This document shows, one piece after another, positions 16,569-24,529 of a DNA stretch of 64,000 nucleotides. Source of the DNA: Tepidiforma thermophila (GTDB lineage Bacteria; Chloroflexota; Dehalococcoidia; Tepidiformales; Tepidiformaceae). Position numbers and translations under genes: made by a program. The notes under the pieces are model-generated. The model searched no databases. It had not been told where the DNA came from and worked only from the letters and a program-made list of their open reading frames with translations. The stretch is from contig NZ_PDJQ01000001.1 of assembly GCF_002563855.1 (NCBI RefSeq), positions 1,054,001 to 1,118,000 of the forward strand, in the 5' to 3' direction. Within the stretch, counting starts at the first letter, position 1. Every line of letters starts with the position of its first letter.

Positions 16569-16976
16569 CTACCGCCCCGCCGCAAACGCCCGGACCGCCT
16601 CCAGCACCCGCCACATCTCCCGGTCCCGCTCCAGCGGCAGCACCGGCTCCGGCACCAGCACCCCCGTAAACGCCTCCACCACCTCCCGGTGGTCGTCGAT
16701 GACAAAATCCGGCCACACCGGGATCCCGAGCTCCCGCAGCCGGTTGTGGTGGTCAGTCAGCGGCTTCCAGAAGCAGTCCGCCACATGCTCGTGCAGCGAA
16801 TACCGCCTCACCACCTCCCAGCGCGGCCCCATACCGCTCCACAGGTACACCGTATGCCCGTCCGCCCGCAGCTCCTCGAATACCTCCCGCACGCCCGGCC
16901 GGAGCTTCACGTCCCACGTGATAATCGTGTTGTCCACGTCGAAGAACACGTTCAGCCGCCGCGCCGGTTCGCCCAC
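16569..16976 (-). CDS. HAD-superfamily hydrolase
   Basis: This is a compact 135-residue HAD protein. Motif I is FDVDNTI (Asp nucleophile and Asp acid, about 11-17). Motif II Ser is in LWSG. The motif III Lys is probably in CFWKPL, and motif IV is VIDDHREVV. There is little room for a cap domain, so it may act on large or protein substrates, or be a small phosphatase. The start is a GTG with GGGGGA 7-8 nt upstream. It is transcribed divergently from the acyl-CoA dehydrogenase. Confidence 0.75.
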   Translation of the reverse strand: MGEPARRLNVFFDVDNTIITWDVKLRPGVREVFEELRADGHTVYLWSGMGPRWEVVRRYSLHEHVADCFWKPLTDHHNRLRELGIPVWPDFVIDDHREVVEAFTGVLVPEPVLPLERDREMWRVLEAVRAFAAGR

Positions 16977-17041
16977 GCGCCTCTCCCCCGAAATCGCTTC
17001 GACTGCGCATCCTACCCGATTCGCTCACGGGCGCCAGCCGC

Positions 17042-17047
17042 TACCGT
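17042..17047 (+). promoter_or_regulatory. -10 element TACCGT upstream of the acyl-CoA dehydrogenase
   Basis: GCTACCGT matches the recurrent GCTANNNT element; TTCGCT about 16 nt upstream is a weak -35 candidate. Transcription would start near 17054, leaving a leader of about 42 nt with GAGGAGG before the ATG. Confidence 0.4.
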
Positions 17048-17095
17048 GCGGTAAGCTTGTCAAGCACGAACAGCTCCCGAGGAGGTTCGCACCCC

Positions 17096-18265
17096 ATGGA
17101 ATTCAAGTTCACCGCTGAACACGAAGCCCTCCGCAAGGAGGTGCGCGACTTCCTCGCAGAAGCCCTCCCCAACCGCGGGGTCGGCCCGGTCCGGCCCACC
17201 TCCCAGGAGAACTGGGAAGAGCAGCTCGCCTTCAACAAAAAGCTCGCGAAGAAGGGCTGGATCGCCCCCGCCTGGCCGAAGGAGTACGGCGGCCTCGGCT
17301 GGAGCCACATCAACCAGATGATCTTCAGCGAGGAGCTCTCCTACGCCGGCGCCCCCGATGGCGGCCGCGTCTTCAACGTCGGCATGATCGGCCCCACCCT
17401 CATCGTCCACGGCACCCCCGAGCAGAAGGCCGAGCACCTCCCCCGTATCACCAACGCCGAAGTCACCTGGTGCCAGGGCTACTCCGAACCCGGCGCCGGC
17501 TCCGACCTCGCCTCCCTCCAGACCCGCGCCGTCCGCGACGGTGACGACTACATCGTCAACGGCCAAAAGATCTGGACCACCGGCGCCCACCACGCCGACT
17601 GGTGCTTCCTGCTCGTCCGCACCGACCCCGACGCGCCGAAGCACAAGGGCATCTCCTTCCTCCTCGTCGACATGAAGACGCCGGGCATCACCGTCCGCCC
17701 CCTCATCAACATGGCCGGCTACCACGAATTCAACGAGGTCTTCTTCGAAGACGTCCGCGTACCGGTCCGCAACCGCGTCGGCGAGGAGAACCGCGGCTGG
17801 TACGTCGCCATGACCCTGCTCGACTTCGAGCGCTCCAACGTCGCCTCCATCGCTGCCAACCAGCGCCAGCTCGAACTCCTCATGCAGCTCTGGCGCGAAC
17901 GCCGCTCCGGCGAAGCCTACCGCGACATCCTCCGCCACCGCATCGCCGACCTTTGGGTCGCGAACGAAGTCGGCCGCATGCTCGCCTACCGCATCGCCTG
18001 GATGCAGGAGGCCGGCCGCATCCCGAACTACGAAGCCTCCGTCATCAAGGTCTTCGCCACGGAGCTCGCCCAGCGGATTACGAACTTCGGTGTCAACCTC
18101 TTCGGGCCTGCCGGCGCCCTCGAGCCCGACTCGAAGTACGCCGTCGCCAACGGCATCTTCGAAAAAGGGCACCTCGTCAACGTCGCGCCGACCATCTACA
18201 GCGGCTCGAGCGAAATCCAGCGCAACATCATCGCCCAGCGCGGCCTCGGCCTCCCGCGCGACTGA
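17096..18265 (+). CDS. Acyl-CoA dehydrogenase family protein
   Basis: The protein is 389 residues with the complete acyl-CoA dehydrogenase fold. It contains VTWCQGYSEPGAGSDLASLQTRAV (FAD/substrate segment, about 122-145) and ends with VAPTIYSGSSEIQRNIIAQRGLGLP. It oxidises acyl-CoA to enoyl-CoA and passes electrons to ETF. The Glu of the classic YEGT motif is replaced by Ser (YSGS), as in several FadE-type subfamilies that place the base elsewhere. I start at 17096, after GAGGAGG; an upstream GTG/ATG extension lacks homology. The substrate chain is unknown. Confidence 0.92.
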   Translation: MEFKFTAEHEALRKEVRDFLAEALPNRGVGPVRPTSQENWEEQLAFNKKLAKKGWIAPAWPKEYGGLGWSHINQMIFSEELSYAGAPDGGRVFNVGMIGPTLIVHGTPEQKAEHLPRITNAEVTWCQGYSEPGAGSDLASLQTRAVRDGDDYIVNGQKIWTTGAHHADWCFLLVRTDPDAPKHKGISFLLVDMKTPGITVRPLINMAGYHEFNEVFFEDVRVPVRNRVGEENRGWYVAMTLLDFERSNVASIAANQRQLELLMQLWRERRSGEAYRDILRHRIADLWVANEVGRMLAYRIAWMQEAGRIPNYEASVIKVFATELAQRITNFGVNLFGPAGALEPDSKYAVANGIFEKGHLVNVAPTIYSGSSEIQRNIIAQRGLGLPRD

Positions 18266-18290
18266 CCGGCCCGGCCCCCGTGCCCGCTGC

Positions 18291-18296
18291 TATCAT
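18291..18296 (+). promoter_or_regulatory. -10 element TATCAT giving a leaderless start
   Basis: GCTATCAT is followed by six bases and then the ATG at 18303, so the start codon would coincide with the transcription start. There is no Shine-Dalgarno sequence. The same arrangement is repeated at 18904-18909 before the second copy. Confidence 0.5.
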
Positions 18297-18302
18297 GGCG
18301 GC

Positions 18303-18878
18303 ATGAGCGCCCAGCCCGGCCCGGCGCCGGCCCTGCTCACGGCCGACGAATTCTGGCAGCTTCCTGACCCGCCCCACGGCGGCCGGCTCGAACTGGTCGA
18401 AGGGAGGGTCATCGAGCATATGCCCGTCGGAGAACGCCACGGCGCCGTCGCTGCGGAGCTCGCCCTCGCGCTCGGTTCGTTCGTCAAGCGCTATCGCCTC
18501 GGCAGGCTCGACCTCGAGACCGGCTACCGCGTCGCGCGAAACCCCGACACCGTCCTCGCCCCGGACCTCGCCTTCCGCGCTGCCGACCGCATCCAGGGCC
18601 CTCCGTCGGACCGCTACGTCGACGGCGCGCCCACCCTCGCCGTCGAAATCATGTCGCCCGAAGACCGCGAGGCCGACGTCGCCCGCAAGATCCAGCTCTA
18701 CCTTGATGCCGGCGCCAGCCGCGTCTGGATTGTCCGGCCGCGCAACCGCACCATCACCGTCCACCGGCCCGGCGGCGATGCCCACACGTACACCGAGCGC
18801 GACACCCTCACGAGCGACGACGCCGCCTTTCCCGTACCCGGCTTCGAACTCCCCCTCGCCGCCCTTTTCAGCGACTGA
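18303..18878 (+). CDS. Uma2 family protein (DUF820), copy 1
   Basis: This is a 191-residue PD-(D/E)XK-superfamily protein of the Uma2/DUF820 type. Family signs are LTADEFWQLPD at the start, GGRLELVEGRVIEHMPVG, the PDLAF strand with acidic residue, AVEIMSPEDREADVARKIQLY and GASRVWIVRP. The function of Uma2 proteins is not established; a nuclease role is inferred from the fold. It is followed directly by a second copy. The start has no ribosome binding site but a -10 element 6 nt upstream. Confidence 0.88.
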   Translation: MSAQPGPAPALLTADEFWQLPDPPHGGRLELVEGRVIEHMPVGERHGAVAAELALALGSFVKRYRLGRLDLETGYRVARNPDTVLAPDLAFRAADRIQGPPSDRYVDGAPTLAVEIMSPEDREADVARKIQLYLDAGASRVWIVRPRNRTITVHRPGGDAHTYTERDTLTSDDAAFPVPGFELPLAALFSD

Positions 18879-18903
18879 CCGGCCCGGCCCCCGTGCCCGC
18901 TGC

Positions 18904-18909
18904 TATCAT
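18904..18909 (+). promoter_or_regulatory. -10 element TATCAT giving a leaderless start, second copy
   Basis: It is identical in sequence and spacing to the element at 18291-18296, six bases before the ATG at 18916. It lies within the duplicated unit, so each Uma2 copy carries its own promoter. Confidence 0.5.
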
Positions 18910-18915
18910 GGCGGC

Positions 18916-19491
18916 ATGAGCGCCCAGCCCGGCCCGGCGCCGGACCTGCTCACGGCCGACGAATTCTGGCAGCTTCCTGACCCGCCCCACGGCGGCCGGC
19001 TCGAACTGGTCGAAGGGAGGGTCATCGAGCATATGCCCGTCGGACGCCGCCACGGCAGGGTCGCCGCCCGCATCGTCGCGGAGCTCCATGCCTTTGTCGC
19101 CCGGCATGCGCTCGGCGAGGTCCACACCGAGGTGGGGTACCGGCTCGCCCGCGCCCCCGATACCGTCGTCGCACCTGATGTCGCATTCCTGGACCGCGAC
19201 CGCCTGCGCGATGCAGCCCAGGACCGCTACGTTGACGGCGCGCCCACCCTCGCCGTCGAAATCATGTCCCCGGAAGACCGCGAGGCCGACGTCGCCCGCA
19301 AGATCCAGCTCTACCTCGATGCCGGCGCCAGCCGCGTCTGGATTGTCCGGCCGCGCAACCGCACCATCACCGTCCACCGGCCCGGCGGCGATGCCCACAC
19401 CTACACCGAACGCGACACCCTCACGAGCGAAGACGCCGCCTTTCCCGTACCCGGCTTCGAACTCCCCCTCGCCGCCCTCTTCGACGACTGA
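18916..19491 (+). CDS. Uma2 family protein (DUF820), copy 2
   Basis: Same length (191 residues) and same framework as the preceding copy. Residues about 1-43 and 107-191 are nearly identical. The middle differs widely: for example RRHGRVAARIVAELHAFVARH replaces ERHGAVAAELALALGSFVKR in short segments. The variable block spans the helical part and the strand with the active-site Asp (VAPDVAFLDRD). Both copies look intact. Divergent centres with conserved ends suggest either functional diversification or homogenisation by gene conversion. Confidence 0.88.
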   Translation: MSAQPGPAPDLLTADEFWQLPDPPHGGRLELVEGRVIEHMPVGRRHGRVAARIVAELHAFVARHALGEVHTEVGYRLARAPDTVVAPDVAFLDRDRLRDAAQDRYVDGAPTLAVEIMSPEDREADVARKIQLYLDAGASRVWIVRPRNRTITVHRPGGDAHTYTERDTLTSEDAAFPVPGFELPLAALFDD

Positions 19492-19506
19492 CCGACCCGG
19501 CCTCTC

Positions 19507-20067
19507 CTACCCGCCGTACTCCCAGCCCAGGTCCCGCTCGATCAGCATCTCCCCGGGCCGCAGCCGCTCCCCGTCCACGCACTCCCCGATGACGAGCGTG
19601 TGGTCCCCCACCTCCACGAACTGCACCGCATTGCACGCAATCCACCCCAGCGCCTGGTCCAGCACCGGGCAGCCGTTCTCATGCAGGCCGTACGGGATGT
19701 CCGCCAGCTTGTCGATCACCTGCGCCGCCATCTCCTCCGACCGTCCCCGCACCTTCTTCGCCTCCGACGGCATCACCACCTTCCGCGCAATGGTGATGCC
19801 GTCCTTCTCGTGCAGCAGATTCACCGTGAACACCCGCGTCTCCCGGATGAACCGCAGCGTACGCGCATCGTTCTCAATCGAAACCGCCAGCAGCCTCGGC
19901 TTGAACGACACCTGCATCACCCAGTCCGCAAGCATCGCATTCAGCGTCCCGTCCGCAGCGCGCGAACCGATGACGTGCACGCCGTACGAAAGCGCCAGGA
20001 GCGCCTTCTCCACGCCGGAAAGCTCCTTCGGCGAACCCGGCAGCGAGGGCAACTGGGGATGGGACAC
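19507..20067 (-). CDS. Flavin reductase-like FMN-binding protein
   Basis: The protein is 186 residues. The flavin reductase domain starts near residue 23 with LLALSYGVHVIGSRAADGTLNAMLADWVMQVSF, followed by FTVNLLHEKDG and GCPVLDQALGWIACNAV. Such proteins bind FMN and either reduce free flavin for a monooxygenase or act as flavoredoxins. I use the GTG at 20067 because GGAG lies 8 nt upstream; the much longer open frame upstream is not homologous and crosses the divergent promoter. It is divergent from the ABC importer operon. Confidence 0.83.
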   Translation of the reverse strand: MSHPQLPSLPGSPKELSGVEKALLALSYGVHVIGSRAADGTLNAMLADWVMQVSFKPRLLAVSIENDARTLRFIRETRVFTVNLLHEKDGITIARKVVMPSEAKKVRGRSEEMAAQVIDKLADIPYGLHENGCPVLDQALGWIACNAVQFVEVGDHTLVIGECVDGERLRPGEMLIERDLGWEYGG

Positions 20068-20154
20068 GGTCGCAGCTCCGCAAGTGAAGTCCCTACCATC
20101 CTGACATACCCGCCTCCATCGCGCAGTGAGCCGCCGCCCTGTCTTTTCGCACAC

Positions 20155-20182
20155 GTGACCAAAGACCAAGGCTCGGTATACT
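20155..20182 (+). promoter_or_regulatory. Promoter for the ABC importer operon
   Basis: GTGACC (20155-20160) and TATACT (20177-20182) are 16 nt apart. The leader is about 40 nt and ends with AGGAAGG before the ATG at 20231. No cobalamin riboswitch or obvious Fur box is visible in this short region. Confidence 0.5.
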
Positions 20183-20230
20183 GGTTCAAAGTTCACCGCG
20201 AAGCATCGAATCAGGAAGGTCTCAGCAGAA

Positions 20231-21247
20231 ATGAAAGCTTCACTCCGCCGCCTCCTCCTGCTTGGCGCAGCCGCAACGGTTGCCGCCTCCGCCCTCGTTG
20301 CCGCTGCCTGCGGCGGCGATGACGACGACGACGCCACGCCCGCGCCTACCGAAACCGCAGCCCAAACCGCCACCGCGGCGCCCGCCTCCCCCTCGCCGGC
20401 CGCCGCCTACCCCGTCACCGTGACCGACATGCTCGGCCGCAATGTCGAAATCAAGGCCGAACCGAAGACCATCGTCGCCGTCAGCCCCACCGCCGTCGAG
20501 CTGGTCTACGCCGCCGGGAAGACCGTCGCCGGCCGGCCCTCCACGGCGAACTACCCGCCCGAGGCCCAGTCGGCCCAGGCCGTCGGCACCGCTTACCAGC
20601 CCAACCTCGAGGCCATCCTCGCTCTCAAACCCGACCTCGTCATCGCTGACTCCGTCATCCACGCCCAGCCCGCACTCCGCCAGCCGCTCGAAGGGCTTCC
20701 CGTCCCGGTCATCTTCGCCGGCGCCAACAGCTACCAGCAGGTCCTCGATGCCCTCCGCCTCGTCGGCAAGGCCCTCAACGCCACCGCCACCACTGATAAG
20801 GTCATCGCCGATATCGAACAGTCGCTCGCCAACGCCAAGAAGGCCGTCGCCGGTAAGAACATCACTGCGATCGCCGTCCTCTCCGACCGCGACCAGACCC
20901 TCTACGCCGCCAAGAGCACCAGCTACACCGGCGACATCCTCAAAGAGCTCGGCATCAAGAACCCCGCCGATGCCCTGCCCGATGCCGGCCCATTCCCCGG
21001 CTACGCCACCATCGCGCCCGAAAAACTCGTCGAGTTCAACCCCGACTATATCTTCGCCATCACCCCGGCGCCCCCGCCGGCACCCCGCCTCGCAAACCTG
21101 ATCCCGACCATCCCGCCCTTCCGCGGCCTCAAGGCCGTCACCAATAACCACGTCATCGACTCCGACGTCGAGCTCTTCGTGCAGGCGCCCGGCCCGCGCG
21201 TCAAGCTGGCCCTCGACGCCGTCGCGAAGGCCGTCGGCGGGCAGTAA
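20231..21247 (+). CDS. ABC transporter substrate-binding lipoprotein, iron-siderophore/cobalamin type
   Basis: The protein is 338 residues. A signal peptide ends at a lipobox with Cys27 (VAAACGG), followed by an acidic and Ala/Pro/Thr-rich linker (about 28-58). The binding domain has the BtuF/FecB/TroA-like helical-backbone pattern: TVTDMLGRNVEI, KTIVAVSPTAVELVYA, NLEAILALKPDLVIADS and PEKLVEFNPDYIF. It is anchored outside the membrane and delivers ligand to the permease encoded next. Iron-siderophore, heme or cobalamin are all possible ligands. Confidence 0.88.
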   Translation: MKASLRRLLLLGAAATVAASALVAAACGGDDDDDATPAPTETAAQTATAAPASPSPAAAYPVTVTDMLGRNVEIKAEPKTIVAVSPTAVELVYAAGKTVAGRPSTANYPPEAQSAQAVGTAYQPNLEAILALKPDLVIADSVIHAQPALRQPLEGLPVPVIFAGANSYQQVLDALRLVGKALNATATTDKVIADIEQSLANAKKAVAGKNITAIAVLSDRDQTLYAAKSTSYTGDILKELGIKNPADALPDAGPFPGYATIAPEKLVEFNPDYIFAITPAPPPAPRLANLIPTIPPFRGLKAVTNNHVIDSDVELFVQAPGPRVKLALDAVAKAVGGQ

Positions 21248-21285
21248 CCCCACATCCGCTGGCGGCTCAGCCGCCGGGACGTACT

Positions 21286-22326
21286 ATGGCGAAGATGGCC
21301 GCCGAAACTGCCGCACCAGCCGCGAGCGCCCCGCCCCGGGCGCTCGCGCGCGGCAGCTGGCGGCCGCTGCTCGTCCTCCTCGTCGGCCTGGCCATCCTCG
21401 CCGCTGCCGGTTACGCCAGTCTCATGTTCGGCGCCGTCCGGCTCTCCCCCGGCGAAGTCTGGTCCGGGCTCACGTCCTCCGACGACGCCTTCGCCCGCAA
21501 CGTCGTCTGGCAGATCCGCTACCCCCGCCTCCTCGATGCCATGATCGTCGGCGCCGGCCTCGCCGTCGCCGGCGCCCTCCTCCAGGGCGTCACCCGCAAC
21601 CCCCTCGCCGACCCCACCATCCTCGGCGTTACCGCCGCCTGCGGGCTCGCCAGCGCCAGCCTCATCGTCTACGACCCCCAGTCCCCCCAGTGGGCGATCG
21701 CTGCCGCCTGCGTCGTCGGCGGACTCGTCGGCGCAGGTGTCCTCTACGTCATCGCCTGGCGCGGCGCCGTCTCCCCCCTCCGCCTCACCCTCGCCGGCGT
21801 CGCCCTCTCCGCCTTCTTCGGCGCCGCCATCGTCGGGCTCCTCGCCTCCTCCCGGACCTTCCTCCAGACCAGCCTCGGCTTCCTCGCCGGCGGCCTCTAC
21901 GGCTCCGAATGGCGCGACCTCTGGGCCGCCCTGCCCTGGTTCGCTGCCGCCATGGCCGTCGCCCTCCTCCTCGCCGGCCGCCTGAACATCCTCGCCCTCG
22001 GCGACGACGTCGCTGCCGGCCTCGGCCTCCTCACCGACCGCACCCGCCTCATGGTCCTCGCGGTCGTCGGCATGCTCACCGCCGCAGCGGTCTCGATCGC
22101 CGGCCTGGTCAGCTTCGTCGGCCTCGTCTGTCCCCATATCGCCCGCTACACCGTCGGCAGCGATAACCGCCTCGTCATCCCCTTCAGCGCCCTCTACGGC
22201 GCCATCCTCGTCGTCCTCGCCGACCTCGGAGCCCGCCTCATTATCCAGCCCGCCGAGGTCCCCATGGGCATCATCACCGCCGCAATCGGCGCCCCCTTCC
22301 TCCTCTACCTGGTCCGCTTCCGATGA
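21286..22326 (+). CDS. FecCD family ABC transporter permease
   Basis: This is a 346-residue polytopic protein with about ten membrane segments after a short cytoplasmic N-terminus. Family motifs include RYPRLLDAMIVGAGLAVAGALLQGVTRNPLADPTILGVTAACGL (about 75-118, seen in pieces) and the coupling-loop region AAAVSIAGLVSFVGLVCPHIARYTVG. It forms the dimeric channel of the importer. It starts 38 bp after the binding protein across a short GGCGGCT/AGCCGCC palindrome and overlaps the ATPase gene by 4 bp. Confidence 0.92.
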   Translation: MAKMAAETAAPAASAPPRALARGSWRPLLVLLVGLAILAAAGYASLMFGAVRLSPGEVWSGLTSSDDAFARNVVWQIRYPRLLDAMIVGAGLAVAGALLQGVTRNPLADPTILGVTAACGLASASLIVYDPQSPQWAIAAACVVGGLVGAGVLYVIAWRGAVSPLRLTLAGVALSAFFGAAIVGLLASSRTFLQTSLGFLAGGLYGSEWRDLWAALPWFAAAMAVALLLAGRLNILALGDDVAAGLGLLTDRTRLMVLAVVGMLTAAAVSIAGLVSFVGLVCPHIARYTVGSDNRLVIPFSALYGAILVVLADLGARLIIQPAEVPMGIITAAIGAPFLLYLVRFR

Positions 22327-23156
22327 ACCTCGCCGTCGAACACCTCACCCTCGCCCACGGTCACCGCGTCGTCGTCCACGATGTCTCCTTCACCGTCGAA
22401 GCCGGAGAAATGGTCGCCATCGTCGGCCCGAACGGTTCCGGCAAGAGCACCCTTCTCCGCGGCATGGCCCGTCTCCACCCGCCCCGCGCCGGCCGCGTCC
22501 TCCTCGATGGCCGCGACATCCGCGGTATGAACTCCCGTCACGTCGCCCGCGTCCTCGCCATCCTCCCCCAGGCCCCGGCCGGCGGCCTCGACCTCACCGT
22601 CCGCGAACTCGCGTTCCGCGGCCGCTACCCCCACCAGGGCCTCCTCCAGCGCGTCACCCGCCGCGATATCGACGCCGTCGAGTGGGCCCTCGAATCCACC
22701 GATGTCCTCCACCTTGCCGACCGCCCCCTTGCTGCCCTCTCCGGCGGCGAGCGCCAGCGCGCCTGGATCGCCATGGCCCTCGCCCAGGAGCCCCGCATCC
22801 TCCTGCTCGATGAGCCCACCACCTTCCTCGACGTCGCCCACCAGGTGGACGTGATGCACCTCCTCCGCCGCCTCAACGCCCGCGGCATCACCATCGTCGC
22901 CGTCCTCCACGACCTCGCCCTCGCCGGCCGCTTCACCTCCCGCGTCATCGCGCTCCGCGATGGCCGCCTCGCCTTCGATGGCCCGCCGTCGGCCGTCCTC
23001 CAGCCCGAAGCCCTTGAGCGCGTCTTCGGCGTCCCAATGCTCGTCCTGGCCGACCCCGATACCGGCCTCCCCATCCCCATCCCCCGGCCCGACCCCGCCC
23101 TTTGCCCTGCCGCGCCTACCCCTGCGCCCGCGCCAGCCCGGCCCGCAGCCGGCTGA
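22323..23156 (+). CDS. ABC transporter ATP-binding protein, FecE/BtuD type
   Basis: The protein is 277 residues. Walker A GPNGSGKST is near residues 38-46, the signature LSGGERQR near 139-146, Walker B ILLLDEPTTFLD near 159-170 and the H-loop in VLHDLALAGRF. It powers the importer. Translation is coupled to the permease through ATGA. The C-terminus ends in a Pro/Ala-rich tail that overlaps the end of the opposite-strand flippase gene by 41 bp, so the last ~20 residues may be a late extension. Confidence 0.93.
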   Translation: MNLAVEHLTLAHGHRVVVHDVSFTVEAGEMVAIVGPNGSGKSTLLRGMARLHPPRAGRVLLDGRDIRGMNSRHVARVLAILPQAPAGGLDLTVRELAFRGRYPHQGLLQRVTRRDIDAVEWALESTDVLHLADRPLAALSGGERQRAWIAMALAQEPRILLLDEPTTFLDVAHQVDVMHLLRRLNARGITIVAVLHDLALAGRFTSRVIALRDGRLAFDGPPSAVLQPEALERVFGVPMLVLADPDTGLPIPIPRPDPALCPAAPTPAPAPARPAAG

Positions 23157-24425
23157 CCAGCGCCCGGTAGTCCTCCAGCTCCGCCCGCCCGAACCGGAAG
23201 ATCCCCGCCGGTCCGATCCGCTCCTGCCGCATGAAGACCGTCAGCCCCCCGAGAATCGCCAGGCTGTACGCCAGCGCGCTCGCCAGCGCTGCGCCATCGA
23301 CCCCCATCCGCGGCACCAGCGTGAACGCGAAGGCCATGTCGAGCGCAAGCCCCGCCCCGGCAACCACCGCCGACACCCACGGCATCCCCCGCTGGTACGT
23401 GTAGAAGCCCGAAAACGACTGCGCCAGCCCGTACAGCAGCACCCCCGGAAGGATGAACCGCAGCGCCGACCCCATGCCGTCGTACTTCGGGAACACCACC
23501 GCCTCAATCGCCCACGACGCCGCGAACAGCCCCGCGCAGATTACCCCGAGCAGCACCACCGTGTGCCGCATCACCCGCGCCGTCAGCGCTGCCGCCTCCG
23601 GCCGCGAGAGCGACCCCACCCGCGCGTACGTCGCCAGCGCCAGCGAACCGCTCACCTGCCACACCGACTCGGCGAGATAGACCGCCAGCGAGTAGACCGC
23701 CACTCCCTCTTCGCCCTCGAAGTGCCGCACCACGAACAGATCGGCCCGGTAGTTCAGGTACGAAATCCCGCTTGCGACGCCTGCAAGCAGCGAAAACCGC
23801 CCGATGGCGGCCAGCATCGCCCCTTCCAGCCGCGCTGCCCGCGCACCTGCCCCCCCGCCTGAGGCAAGCAGCAGCGCTACCGCCGCCCACCAGCCTGCCG
23901 CGTACGCCCAAAGCGCCGCGCCCGGCGTCCGCTGGCCCAGGACGAAGAACGTCGCTGCAATCCCCGCCAGCGCGAACAGCGGCGGGCACACCAGCGCCAG
24001 GTTGTACCGGACGAACGCCTCCCGCCCGAGGAACACCCCGGCCACCACACCGTTCACCACGACCGCTGCGCACGCCGCCCCCACCGCCAGCGCCTCCTGC
24101 CGCGCCTCCCCCGCGAACCACCAGCCCGCCAGCAGCCCCCCGGCGACCGCAGCCGCCCCCAGGCCGCCCCCAGCACCCCGCCGTTCGCGAGCGCAACCCC
24201 CGGCGGCCGGCGCCGGTTCGCCACCTGGTACGCCGTTGCCGCCGTCAGGCCGCCCGTCGCCGCGTTCACAATCCCCACGAACGTCAGGCCCAGCACGAAC
24301 CGCCCGTAGTCGCCCTTCTCCAGCTCGTACGAACACAGCCCCACCAGGCCGAGCGCGACGACCAGGTTCAGCCCCCGGAAGAACAGGGCAACAATGCCCC
24401 CGAACGCGATCGACATCGCCCCCAT
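23116..24425 (-). pseudogene. Polysaccharide/lipid flippase (MOP superfamily) disrupted by an 11-bp tandem duplication
   Basis: The N-terminal half (from MGAMSIAFGGIVALFFRG, start 24425 or 24416) and the C-terminal half (through 23116) are in different frames. Both encode Wzx-like membrane segments, such as TFVGIVNAATGGLTAATAYQ before and SGISYLNYRADLFVVRHFEG after the break. The frames meet at two adjacent copies of an 11-bp sequence at 24152-24173. Removing one copy restores a single frame of about 430 codons reading VLGAAAVAGGLLAGWW. It may be a true mutation, a reversible switch or an assembly artefact. Intact proteins of this family export lipid-linked sugars. Confidence 0.75.
24152..24173. 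repeat. Perfect 11-bp tandem repeat inside the flippase gene
   Basis: GCCGCCCCCAG occurs twice without a spacer (24152-24162 and 24163-24173). Because 11 is not a multiple of three, the number of copies sets the reading frame: one copy gives an intact flippase, two copies (as here) break it. Confidence 0.9.
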
Positions 24426-24529
24426 GGTAGGGCCGCCCGCCCAACCGGCGAACCGCCGCTCCCCGGCAAAGCGAAACGGCGCCCGCATCACTGCGGGCGC
24501 CGTGGTGGCGGCGTCGCTGCGCCGGCCTG

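Larger units (their letters stand above)
18261..19488 (+). repeat. Tandem duplication of a ~613-bp Uma2 gene unit
   Basis: Two head-to-tail units begin at about 18261 and 18874. Each includes the same short upstream region (TATCATGGCGGC before the ATG) and a 191-codon gene. The first ~135 coding bases and the last ~270 are almost identical, whereas the middle differs at most codons. The pattern implies duplication followed by exchange or conversion of the ends. Confidence 0.9.

Noticed and set aside
20068-20230. Cobalamin riboswitch before the ABC importer
   Set aside because: The leader is only about 40 nt from the predicted transcription start and lacks any B12-box-like sequence.
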